48,801 bases of DNA from JBBIQS01 sp037442205 (GTDB lineage Bacteria; Myxococcota; Myxococcia; Myxococcales; UBA5297), in assembly GCA_037442205.1 (NCBI GenBank), contig JBBIQS010000061.1:1-48801 (forward strand), given 5' to 3'. Below, one piece after another: positions 33,310-40,779 of the stretch. Below the pieces are notes generated by a model. It had not been told where the DNA came from, made no database searches, and saw nothing but the letters and a program-made list of their open reading frames with translations. Numbering within the stretch: position 1 is the stretch's first letter; every line of letters begins with the position of its first letter. The translations under genes and the position numbers were made by a program.

Positions 33310-34152
33310 CTAGGGCCCGTTGCCGCCCGGCTTGCGGTGGCACTCGATGCACTGCGAGGCGCGGTGGCAGGCCAGGCAGGTGGCGTTGTCGGTGGTCTGC
33401 GCCGCCAGGCCGTGCATCGTGCGCCAGCTGGCGTTGTGGTTGAGCGGTCGGGTGTTCTGGTGGCAGCGCACGCAGGACCCGGTCTCGTGGCAGGTCTTGC
33501 AGGTCTCCCGGTCCCAGCTGGCCGCGGAGCCGTGCAGGCGCACCCGCCACAGGCCGGTGTGGTTGGCCGGGCGGTTGTCGCGGTGGCAGCGGGTGCAGGC
33601 GTCGGTTCCGTGGCACAGCTTGCAGTCGCGGCCGTGCTGGTCCGCCTCGCGATCCAGGGCCTGCTCTCCGTGGATGCGCTTCCAGTTGGACGCCACGTGG
33701 TCCTTGGGCTTCTGCAGCTTCTTGTCCAGGCCGTGGCACACCACGCACTGCCGCTCGGCGGTGCGGTAGCCGTTCTCGGAGTGGCAGTCGCGGCAGGTCT
33801 TGAGGTCCACCATCGGCTTGCCGCCGTAGTCGGCCTCGAGGATCGCCGCGTGGCAGGTCTTGCAGTCCAGGGCGGCGTCGTGCGTCGGGTGCGGGAAGCC
33901 CTTGTTCTCCAGCCGCTTGAACCGCTGCAGCTCGAAGGCCGGCGGCCCGTCGTCGCCGTGGCACTCCTTGCACTTCTCGCGGTTGACGGTCGGGGTGCCG
34001 GCCGGCCGCGTCTGGTGGCAGTCCAGGCACTTCAGGTCGGCCTGGTTGACGTGGAACTCATGGAGGAAGGTCGCCTTCTCCTCGCCGCGGGCGGAGCCGC
34101 CCAGCGAGAGGGCCGCGGCGACGAGCAGGGCCTGGAGGTGCTTGCCGGTCAT
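33310..34152 (-). CDS. eleven-heme c-type cytochrome with tandem di-heme repeats
   Basis: A 280-residue exported protein with a signal peptide ending near SARG. Eleven CXXCH motifs have their first Cys at 42, 61, 97, 120, 136, 177, 186, 218, 227, 259 and 268, about one heme per 25 residues. From about residue 157, three repeats of about 40 residues occur, each with WRxxHG, a paired CXXCH-X4-CXXCH and, in the first two, NxRPxNH (CKLCHGTDACTRCH, CKTCHETGSCVRCH, CLACHRASQCIECH). This dense packing resembles small multiheme wires. It is 16 bp downstream of the barrel gene and so probably forms a complex with it, like PioA/PioB or MtrA/MtrB. Function is inferred from motif and position. Confidence 0.92.
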   Translation of the reverse strand: MTGKHLQALLVAAALSLGGSARGEEKATFLHEFHVNQADLKCLDCHQTRPAGTPTVNREKCKECHGDDGPPAFELQRFKRLENKGFPHPTHDAALDCKTCHAAILEADYGGKPMVDLKTCRDCHSENGYRTAERQCVVCHGLDKKLQKPKDHVASNWKRIHGEQALDREADQHGRDCKLCHGTDACTRCHRDNRPANHTGLWRVRLHGSAASWDRETCKTCHETGSCVRCHQNTRPLNHNASWRTMHGLAAQTTDNATCLACHRASQCIECHRKPGGNGP

Positions 34153-34168
34153 TGGAGTCGGGCCTTCT

Positions 34169-35845
34169 CTAGTAGGCCTGGATCAGGCCGACGGTCAGGG
34201 TGTGCAGCACGCGATCGGAGATCTCGGCGCTGTAGCGGCCGCGGATCGACAGCCCGTCCAGCACGCGGTAGCGGGCATCGGCGTAGACCACCCGCGCGTT
34301 GGGCATCTCGACGACGTTGGCGTCGGCGAAGTACTGGTAGTAGTAGCGGTAGTACTGGACGCCGGCCTCGGCGCGCAGCTTGTCCACCGCGTACGCCGCC
34401 GAGCCGTTGATCGACCAGGACCCTTCGCCGACGAAGGGGTTGGCTTCGGCGCCGATCCGGTCGAGCGAGGCCGACACCGACAGCCCCTTGACCGCGCGCA
34501 GGTTGTTGACGCTGGCCAGCAGGTAGGCCCGGCCCAGGTTGCGGTTGAAGGGGCCCTCCTCGCCCGACAGCAGCCGGCGTCCCTCGTAGCCGAGGTGGAG
34601 GTCGACGTTGAGCGCCTCCATCGGCGCCGACTTGTAGGCGTCCAGCCGCCACTTGGCGTGGGGCAGGCTCTGGCCCAGGGTGGCGAAGAACGGGTTGTCC
34701 AGCTCGTCGAGCTCGCTCAAGGTGGTCGGCTGGGCCCGCAGGCTCAGGTCGACGCCGGCGTTGGTCGGCTCGTGGAAGAACTTCCCCAGCAGGCCCACCT
34801 CGGCCAGCTTGTCGGTGAGGCCGCGGACGAAGGCCCGCGCCGACAGCATCTGCTGGTAGCGCCAGGAGACGCTCAGGCCGTAGTTGTGGTCGACCACCGG
34901 CGAGTAGCTGCCGTCGTTGGTCAGCACCGCCTCCTGCAGGTAGCGGTAGTCGGCCTCGAGCTTGAGGTCCGGGCTGAGCCGGTAGTTGGCGCCCACCGAG
35001 GCGATCCAGTTCTCGAACAGCGGGGTGTCCTTGAGCTCGCGGGGTTCGTAGAAGTGCTCGGTGCGCCCGCCGAAGGCGAAGACGTTGAGCTTGGCGGCCG
35101 GGCGCAACAGCGCGTAGACGCCGTCGAAGGTCACCGGCCGGCCGTTCTCCGCCAGTTGGCGGCCGGCGCGCACGGTGCGCAGCACTCCGCTGCCCTGGTA
35201 ATCCGCCGCCAGTTGGTAGACGGCGAAGGTGGCGGGATGGACGCTGTCATGGAGCGAGGACAGCGCGTAGGCGCCGTCGGTGCCCACCGCTGCGGTGCGG
35301 GCCACGTTCAGCCACAGGTCGGCCGAGACCAAGGCGTTGTAGCGGCCGCGCTGGTAGTCGGCGCTGCCGTCGAGGCCCAGGCGGAAGTACTGATCCGAGG
35401 CCGAGCCTGCGCTGCCGCCGCCGGCCAGGGGGACGTCGGGGATGTAGCGCAGCTGGTACTCCTCGCGGGCGTCGAGCCGGTAGTTGAGCGAGGAAGGAGC
35501 GCTGGCGGTCTGGACCAGCCCCGGGGCCTGGGCCGGGCCGCCGACCGGCGCCGGGCCGGGGACGGCCTTGGCTTCGACCGGCGGAGGCGGGGGCGGCGCG
35601 GGGGGCTGGGCGGGCTTCGAGGTCAGCGGGGCCAGCTGGACCTCCGCCGACGCCTTGGCGTCTGACTTCGCCGGCTGCGGCGGGGCCTTGGCCGGCGTCG
35701 GGGCAACGGCGTTCTTAGGTGGCGCCGCCTTGGGGTCCTTGTTATCTGACTTCTTGCTGGCCCCGTCCGCCGGAGCCGCCGCAAGTGCCGGCGACCCGAG
35801 CAGCATCGCGCCAGCGAGCACTGCAGCAACCGTTGTCGATCTCAC
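34169..35845 (-). CDS. large outer-membrane beta-barrel, candidate porin of a cytochrome conduit
   Basis: A 558-residue protein. A signal peptide (AVLAGAMLLGSPALA) precedes a Pro/Ala/Lys-rich linker (about residues 25-115). A long beta-rich domain follows with repeated amphipathic strands (RLGLDGSADYQRGRYNALVS, KLEADYRYLQEAVL, GLSVSWRYQQMLSARAFVRG, GVQYYRYYYQYF) and a C-terminal strand ending LIQAY, which fits the terminal aromatic of BAM substrates. The size allows a barrel of more than 20 strands, as in MtrB/PioB, though sequence similarity to those is not evident by eye. The start is GTG with a poor ribosome site. It is the first gene of the minus-strand cytochrome unit. The conduit role is inferred from the adjacent eleven-heme gene. 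Confidence 0.82.
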   Translation of the reverse strand: MRSTTVAAVLAGAMLLGSPALAAAPADGASKKSDNKDPKAAPPKNAVAPTPAKAPPQPAKSDAKASAEVQLAPLTSKPAQPPAPPPPPPVEAKAVPGPAPVGGPAQAPGLVQTASAPSSLNYRLDAREEYQLRYIPDVPLAGGGSAGSASDQYFRLGLDGSADYQRGRYNALVSADLWLNVARTAAVGTDGAYALSSLHDSVHPATFAVYQLAADYQGSGVLRTVRAGRQLAENGRPVTFDGVYALLRPAAKLNVFAFGGRTEHFYEPRELKDTPLFENWIASVGANYRLSPDLKLEADYRYLQEAVLTNDGSYSPVVDHNYGLSVSWRYQQMLSARAFVRGLTDKLAEVGLLGKFFHEPTNAGVDLSLRAQPTTLSELDELDNPFFATLGQSLPHAKWRLDAYKSAPMEALNVDLHLGYEGRRLLSGEEGPFNRNLGRAYLLASVNNLRAVKGLSVSASLDRIGAEANPFVGEGSWSINGSAAYAVDKLRAEAGVQYYRYYYQYFADANVVEMPNARVVYADARYRVLDGLSIRGRYSAEISDRVLHTLTVGLIQAY

Positions 35846-35944
35846 GGATGACCGCCGTGGCTAGAGGTATGCCCGCGACCGTCGGGCCGTGGGCGATGTC
35901 CGATTTCGGCTGGCCAGCATCGGAGCTTTGTCGGCCATCGTCAA

Positions 35945-35989
35945 GCGGTTACCCGCTTTTCAGCCCGTCGAAAAGAAGGGCTTAACCGC
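35945..35989 (-). promoter_or_regulatory. structured leader or operator upstream of the barrel-cytochrome unit
   Basis: Outer arms GCGGTTA (35945-35951) and TAACCGC (35983-35989) enclose AGCCC (35962-35966) and GGGCT (35978-35982). A competing hairpin pairs AAGCGG (35943-35948) with CCGCTT (35953-35958), so two structures are mutually exclusive. It lies about 100 bp upstream of the barrel start. No known riboswitch core (for example the GEMM GACGCAAAGCC block) is visible. Confidence 0.3.
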
Positions 35990-36025
35990 CTGATTAGCGT
36001 AGCTTTTTCACAGCCCAGATAAAGC

Positions 36026-36055
36026 GCGGCGGGCGGGATTCGGCCCGCCTGCCGC
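36026..36055 (-). terminator. Rho-independent terminator after cysS
   Basis: Stem of GCGGC plus GGGCGGG (36026-36037) against CCCGCCT plus GCCGC (36044-36055) with a 6-base loop and one mismatched pair on the minus strand. It is followed on the minus strand by GCTTTATCTG. It starts 16 bp beyond the cysS stop, which is the usual place for a terminator. Confidence 0.55.
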
Positions 36056-36070
36056 TGAAAAGCCCAAGCG

Positions 36071-37519
36071 CTACGGGATCTTCCAGGTGGTGCCGGCAGG
36101 GGTGTCCATGATCTCCACCCCCAGCGACTTGAGCTGATCGCGCAGCTGGTCGGCCTTGGCGAAGTCCTTGGCCTTGCGGGCGAAATTGCGATCGACGATC
36201 AGCGCCTCGACCTTGGCCTCGTCGAGCCCCTTGGCCTTGGACTTGACCGCACGCCGCCGCAGCAGGAACGCCTTGGGCTCCTGCTGGAACAGCCCCAGCA
36301 CCGATCCCACCTGCTTCACCTGGCCGCGCAGCGACTGCAGGGTGCTGAGCATCGACGGCTTGGCGACGCCCTTCTTGGCCTCGCACAGCTCGTTCATGAA
36401 GGCGAAGGCGTCGGCCAGCCCGCCCACCGCGTCGGCGGCGTTGAAGTCGTCGGCCATCGCCTCGTTGAACCGCTCCAGCACCTTGAGCCGCTCCGGCTGC
36501 AAGAGCGGCCCCTCGCCCTTGGAGCCCTCCAGCTTCTCGTCCACCTTGGCCAGGGTCTCGTAGAGGTAGTCGACCCGCTTCTCGGCGTCGGAGAGCGCCA
36601 CGTCGGAGAAGTTGATCGGGTTGCGGTAGTGGGTGCCGAGCAGGAAGTAGCGCAGCGCCTCGGGCTCCACCTTCTGCAGCACGTCGCGGATGGTGAAGAA
36701 ATTGCCCAGCGATTTCGACATCTTCTCGTTGTCGATCTGGACGAAGCCGTTGTGCAGCCAGTAGCGGGCGAAGGGCTTGCCGCTGGCGGCCTCGGACTGG
36801 GCGATCTCGTTCTCGTGGTGGGGGAAGACCAGGTCCTTGCCACCGGCGTGGATGTCGAAGGTCTCGCCCAGGTACTTGGCGCTCATCGCCGAGCACTCGA
36901 TGTGCCAACCCGGCCGGCCCTTGCCCCAGGGGCTGTCCCAGCTCGGCTCGCCGGGCTTGGCCGCCTTCCACAGCGCGAAGTCGAGCGGGTCGCGCTTGGC
37001 CTCGCCGGGCTCGACCCGGGCCCCGGCCTCCAGATCGTCGAGGTTGCGCTTGGAGAGCTTGCCGTAGCCTGCGTACTCGCGCACCGCGAAGTAGACGTCC
37101 CCGGCCGACGGATAGGCCAGCCCGCGGGAGATGATCTTCTCGATCAACCCGATGATCTCCGGGATGTGCTCGGTGACCTTGGGCATCACCTGCGGATCCT
37201 CGACGAACAGCGCCTGCATGTCGGTGAGGAACTCGCGGATGAAGCGCTCGCTGACCTCGGTGGAGGGAACGCCCAGTTCGTTGGAGCGGCGGATGATCTT
37301 GTCGTCCACGTCGGTGAAGTTGCGGACGTAGTTGACCTTCATGCCCTGCGAGCGCAGATAGCGGGCCACCACGTCGAAGGTCACGTAGACCCGGGCGTGG
37401 CCGACGTGGCTCATGTCGTAGACGGTGGGGCCGCACACGTACATGCCCACCTGGTTCGGGGCCAGCGTGACCAGCGGTTCCTTGCGGTTGGTCAGCGTGT
37501 TGAACACCCTGATTTCCAT
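36071..37519 (-). CDS. cysS: cysteinyl-tRNA synthetase
   Basis: Class I synthetase charging tRNA-Cys, 482 residues. The zinc-binding Cys and HIGH-type motif are in MYVCGPTVYDMSHVGHAR. A second Cys is in WHIECSAMSAKYLGETFDIH, with the paired zinc ligands HHENE (VFPHHENEIAQSE). KMSKSLGNFFTIRD is the KMSKS loop. The C-terminal DALR and helical domain (FARKAKDFAKADQLRDQLKS) completes the protein. GGAG lies 7 bases before the ATG. It is a stand-alone unit with its own terminator, divergent from the FHA gene. Confidence 0.97.
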   Translation of the reverse strand: MEIRVFNTLTNRKEPLVTLAPNQVGMYVCGPTVYDMSHVGHARVYVTFDVVARYLRSQGMKVNYVRNFTDVDDKIIRRSNELGVPSTEVSERFIREFLTDMQALFVEDPQVMPKVTEHIPEIIGLIEKIISRGLAYPSAGDVYFAVREYAGYGKLSKRNLDDLEAGARVEPGEAKRDPLDFALWKAAKPGEPSWDSPWGKGRPGWHIECSAMSAKYLGETFDIHAGGKDLVFPHHENEIAQSEAASGKPFARYWLHNGFVQIDNEKMSKSLGNFFTIRDVLQKVEPEALRYFLLGTHYRNPINFSDVALSDAEKRVDYLYETLAKVDEKLEGSKGEGPLLQPERLKVLERFNEAMADDFNAADAVGGLADAFAFMNELCEAKKGVAKPSMLSTLQSLRGQVKQVGSVLGLFQQEPKAFLLRRRAVKSKAKGLDEAKVEALIVDRNFARKAKDFAKADQLRDQLKSLGVEIMDTPAGTTWKIP

Positions 37520-37693
37520 CGCGATCTCCAGTCCGAGCCGGCCGTTTCGCCCGGCGCGTCAAAGGCCGGGCATCCTAGCACAAGCCCTTTGGCGCCCTCG
37601 GACGTTTCAAGAGGCAGGTCCCGCCGCCGATGAAAGTGGATTGGGCCCCAGGCGGGCGGTAGGATTCCGATCGACGAGGAGTGTCAAGGATCC

Positions 37694-39355
37694 ATGGCCA
37701 AAGCCCCTGATTCCCGAGCGATGCCGAAGCGAGCCCCGGTCCGCAATCGGCCGACCGAGCCCGAGGTGCTGGAGATCGGCACCGGCGACATCGAGATCTA
37801 CGGCGACGATCCGTTCGACACCTTCAGCAATCCGGGGTCGGGCCAGGAGCCTGAGGCCGAGGAGAGCACCGACATCGGGCGCGAGCCACTGGGCCCGCCG
37901 GTGGCGGAGGAGCCGACCGGCCCGCAGCGCACCAAGGTGCTGCCTCGGGAGAAGGAGCGCGCCGCCGCCCCCAGGAAGCCGGCGCTGGCGCCGGTGCGGT
38001 CCGCCGACGAGGACGACGAGCCCACCGCGAGCCTGGTCAAGCCGCCGCCACCGGTCGAGGAGCCCTCGGTGCCGGCGCTGGCCCCGGCGTTCCTGTTCGT
38101 CAAGTCCGGGCCGGGCGCCGGGAAGATGATTCCCATCCCCGAGGGCGAGCTGTCGGTGGGGCGCTCCTCGTCCAATGGGCTGGTGCTGTCGCACTCGTCG
38201 ATCAGCCGGCTGCACGCCACCATTTCGCGCAGCGGCTCGCGCTTCTACTTGCGCGACGCCGGCAGCCACAACGGAACCCTGGTCAACAAGCGGCGGGTGC
38301 AGGGCAAGGTCGAGCTCAAGTCCGGAGACGAGATCTCCATGGGCAAGGTGACCCTGGCGCTGCGGCTGGGCGGGGACGCCGGAGCCCACACCGCCACCTC
38401 GGTGCCCCTCAACCAGCCGTTCCTGCGAGCGGCGATCTTCGCCGGGGCGGTGCTGCTGGGCGTGGTGGCGGTGTTCGGCGTGGCCAGGTTCACCAAGAAG
38501 GCCGAGGAGCCCGAGGCGCTCACCCCCAGGCCGGCGGCGCCCCGTCCCGAGCTGCCGGCGCCGCCGTCGGTGGCCCCGCCCGCTCCGCCGGCGCGCCCCG
38601 CCGAGGACGCGGTGGCCAAGGCGCCTGCCAGCCGCCCCCGGCCCGCCGAGGACATCAACCTGGCGTCGGAGGGCGAGGTCTCGGCCTCCGAGGTCTTCGC
38701 CCAGTCCCACGGCCGGGCGGACAAGCGTCCCGCCCGCACCAGCCCGGCGCCGAAGCGCGAGCCAGCCCCGGCTCGCGAGACCGCCCGTCCCTCTCGGCCC
38801 AGCGCGCCGCCTCCCGAGCCGCCTCCGACCCGGGTGGCCAAGGCCGATCCGGCCCCGGCCCGCGGCGACAGCTCGGAGGCCCTGGCGCTGTACGAAGCGG
38901 GCGAGCTCGACAAGTCGATCGCCATGGCCAACAGCGCCGGGGACCGCAAGCTGGCCGGGCGCATCGCCGACTTCAAGCGCGAGTCGGCCGAGGCCCACTC
39001 CGCCCTCGAGGGGCGCGACGGGGCCAACGCCATCCGCCACTTCACTGCCGCGCTGCAGGTGGACGACGAGCTGTCGGGCGGCTGGGGGAAGAAGGGCGGC
39101 GAGATCCGCGTCCAGCTCTCCAAGCTCTATCAGGCCGCCGGCCAGCAGGCACAGAGCTCGGGCGACCCGGCCAAGGCCATCGGTTTCTACGAGCGGGCGC
39201 TCAAGTACGACCCGACCAATGCCAAGGCCAAGGACGGCCTGAAGCGGGCCAAGGCCAGCGGCGGCGATGAGGAAGAGGCCGAAGCCCAGGGTCCGCGGAA
39301 GCCGGTGGGCGGCGGGGATCGCCGCTCGGCCGCCGATTCGGCGTTCGACCAGTGA
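37694..39355 (+). CDS. FHA-domain membrane protein with C-terminal TPR region
   Basis: A 553-residue bitopic protein. A disordered acidic/Pro-rich N-terminus (residues 1-130) leads to an FHA domain (about 133-224) with GRSSSNGLVLSHSSISRLHA, the phosphothreonine-binding Arg/Ser/His set, and SHNGTLVNKRRV. One membrane helix follows (about 246-264), then a Pro/Ala/Arg-rich linker and a C-terminal TPR-type region (about 395-535: YEAGELDKSIAMANSAGD, KLYQAAGQQAQSSGDPAKAI). FHA domains read Ser/Thr-kinase phosphorylation, common in Myxococcota. AAGG precedes the ATG; a downstream ATG at 37721 is possible. Kinase and partner are not in the window. Confidence 0.9.
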   Translation: MAKAPDSRAMPKRAPVRNRPTEPEVLEIGTGDIEIYGDDPFDTFSNPGSGQEPEAEESTDIGREPLGPPVAEEPTGPQRTKVLPREKERAAAPRKPALAPVRSADEDDEPTASLVKPPPPVEEPSVPALAPAFLFVKSGPGAGKMIPIPEGELSVGRSSSNGLVLSHSSISRLHATISRSGSRFYLRDAGSHNGTLVNKRRVQGKVELKSGDEISMGKVTLALRLGGDAGAHTATSVPLNQPFLRAAIFAGAVLLGVVAVFGVARFTKKAEEPEALTPRPAAPRPELPAPPSVAPPAPPARPAEDAVAKAPASRPRPAEDINLASEGEVSASEVFAQSHGRADKRPARTSPAPKREPAPARETARPSRPSAPPPEPPPTRVAKADPAPARGDSSEALALYEAGELDKSIAMANSAGDRKLAGRIADFKRESAEAHSALEGRDGANAIRHFTAALQVDDELSGGWGKKGGEIRVQLSKLYQAAGQQAQSSGDPAKAIGFYERALKYDPTNAKAKDGLKRAKASGGDEEEAEAQGPRKPVGGGDRRSAADSAFDQ

Positions 39356-39358
39356 CGC

Positions 39359-39994
39359 TCAGGCGCGGCGCAAGAGCCCCTTGGCCAGCGCCGCCAGGTT
39401 GAGCACCACCAGCAGCGCCAGCCCCAGGATCATCGCCGGGGTCTTGAGCCCGGAGCGCGGCAGCTCGCCGTCGAGCAGCACGAACAGCTTGCCGTTGGCG
39501 GGCTGGGCGTCGCCGCGCTGGACCAGGAAAGAGTAGGCGTGGGCGTAGCCGGGCAGGTCGGTGTCGGCCAGCAGCCGGCCCTCGGCGGTGAACGGGCGGC
39601 GGTCGGGCGGCGGCTCGACGTTGCTTCCGGACGGATCGGGCTTGAGCCGGCGGACCACCAGCACGTTGGTGCCCTTGAACGCCACGATCTCGAAGCGGGC
39701 CCACAGCCGCGAGAAGCGGTCTGCCGAGCCGCCGGGCTCGCCGGTGATGCGCGCCACCACCCCGGGGGCGGCGCGGTCCAGCTGGTAGGCCCCGGGCGAA
39801 CCCAGGTCCACCCGCGGGGCCTCGGAGAGCCAGAAGGCCAGGTCGGCGCGCTGGTCGTAGCCCACCCACAGCGCCACGCCCAGGGCCACCGCGCTGATGG
39901 TCAGCGAGCTGGCCGAGGAGCGCCGGCGCGGCGGCGGCGAATCGAGGTCGTCGAGGTCGTCGGGAGCCTGGTCGTCGAGGTGGGGAGCGGGCAT
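39359..39994 (-). CDS. membrane protein of unknown function
   Basis: A 211-residue protein with an acidic cytoplasmic head (DDQAPDDLDDLD), one membrane helix (about residues 28-45), an extracytoplasmic domain of about 130 residues (GVVARITGEPGGSADRFSRL, FEIVAFKGTNVLVVRRLK, TDLPGYAHAYSFLVQRGDA) and a C-terminal helix (PAMILGLALLVVLNLAALAK). The two-helix layout with a loop that may sense ligands or bind metals is seen in several unassigned myxobacterial proteins. A TTG at 40006 in frame is less likely than the ATG at 39994. It converges on the FHA gene with 3 bp between stops. Confidence 0.75.
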   Translation of the reverse strand: MPAPHLDDQAPDDLDDLDSPPPRRRSSASSLTISAVALGVALWVGYDQRADLAFWLSEAPRVDLGSPGAYQLDRAAPGVVARITGEPGGSADRFSRLWARFEIVAFKGTNVLVVRRLKPDPSGSNVEPPPDRRPFTAEGRLLADTDLPGYAHAYSFLVQRGDAQPANGKLFVLLDGELPRSGLKTPAMILGLALLVVLNLAALAKGLLRRA

Positions 39995-40069
39995 GGGAGT
40001 GGGCAAGACAAGCGAAGAGCCCCCGGCTTGCGGCCGGAGGCTCTGGCGCGGAAGTAGACGCTGTCGGGA

Positions 40070-40564
40070 TCAGACCACGTTGAAGATGCGCTTCAGGTCG
40101 TCCTCGATCTGGGCCTCGTCGCACTCCTTGGCCAGGCTCAGCTCCTTGATCAGCAGCGAGCGGGCGGTGTCGAGCATCTTGCGCTCGCCGAAGGAGAGGT
40201 CCTTGTCGCCCTTGAGCAGGTACAGGTCGCGCAGCACCTCGGCGATCTCGAAGACCGAGCCGGTCTTGATCTTCTCCATGTACTCCCGGTAACGGCGGTT
40301 CCAGGTGGTGGAGTCGACCGAGATGTCCTTCTCCTTGAGGATGGAGTAGACTTGCCGCACGTCGCTGTCCCCGATGATCTCGCGCAGGCCGACCTGATTC
40401 ACCTTGTTGATGGGAATCATGATCTTCATGCCGTTATCGAGGATTTTCAGGACGTAGAACGACTGCCGCTGACCGGCGACCTCCTTGTGCTCAATCCCCA
40501 TCACTTCGCCAACGCCTTGCCCGGGATAGACCGCCTTGTCACCGACCTTGAACGTCGTCTGCAC
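40070..40564 (-). CDS. cdnL: CarD/CdnL-family transcription factor
   Basis: A 164-residue RNA-polymerase-binding factor, exactly the length of Myxococcus xanthus CdnL. The N-terminal RNAP-interacting domain reads FKVGDKAVYPGQGVGEVMGI and SFYVLKILDNGMKIMIPINK. The C-terminal helical domain binds promoter DNA near the -10 and includes TTWNRRYREYMEKIKTGSVF and the LRDLYLLKGDKDLSFGERKM segment. The family stabilises open complexes at rRNA and other housekeeping promoters. It lacks the HMGA-type tail of M. xanthus CarD, so it is CdnL rather than CarD proper. The GTG start at 40564 has AAGGAG 10 bases upstream; the frame is open further but without conserved sequence. Divergent from comEC. Confidence 0.93.
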   Translation of the reverse strand: MQTTFKVGDKAVYPGQGVGEVMGIEHKEVAGQRQSFYVLKILDNGMKIMIPINKVNQVGLREIIGDSDVRQVYSILKEKDISVDSTTWNRRYREYMEKIKTGSVFEIAEVLRDLYLLKGDKDLSFGERKMLDTARSLLIKELSLAKECDEAQIEDDLKRIFNVV

Positions 40565-40779
40565 CTGGCCAACTCCTTGCGTAGAGGTGGGTAAATCGGA
40601 ACGAACGGTGCAAGGTACCACGAAATTGGGTTCCCGGCAACGCATTGTTGACGGCTGACGATCCCTCTGACTAAGATGCGGCCAGCCTCGTTTGTGCCCA
40701 ACACGCGAATCCTCGGCAGTTATTCCGCTGAATCGCTTGGCGCCTGGGGCCGGCGGGGCCGGTCGATCGGGGGAAGGGG

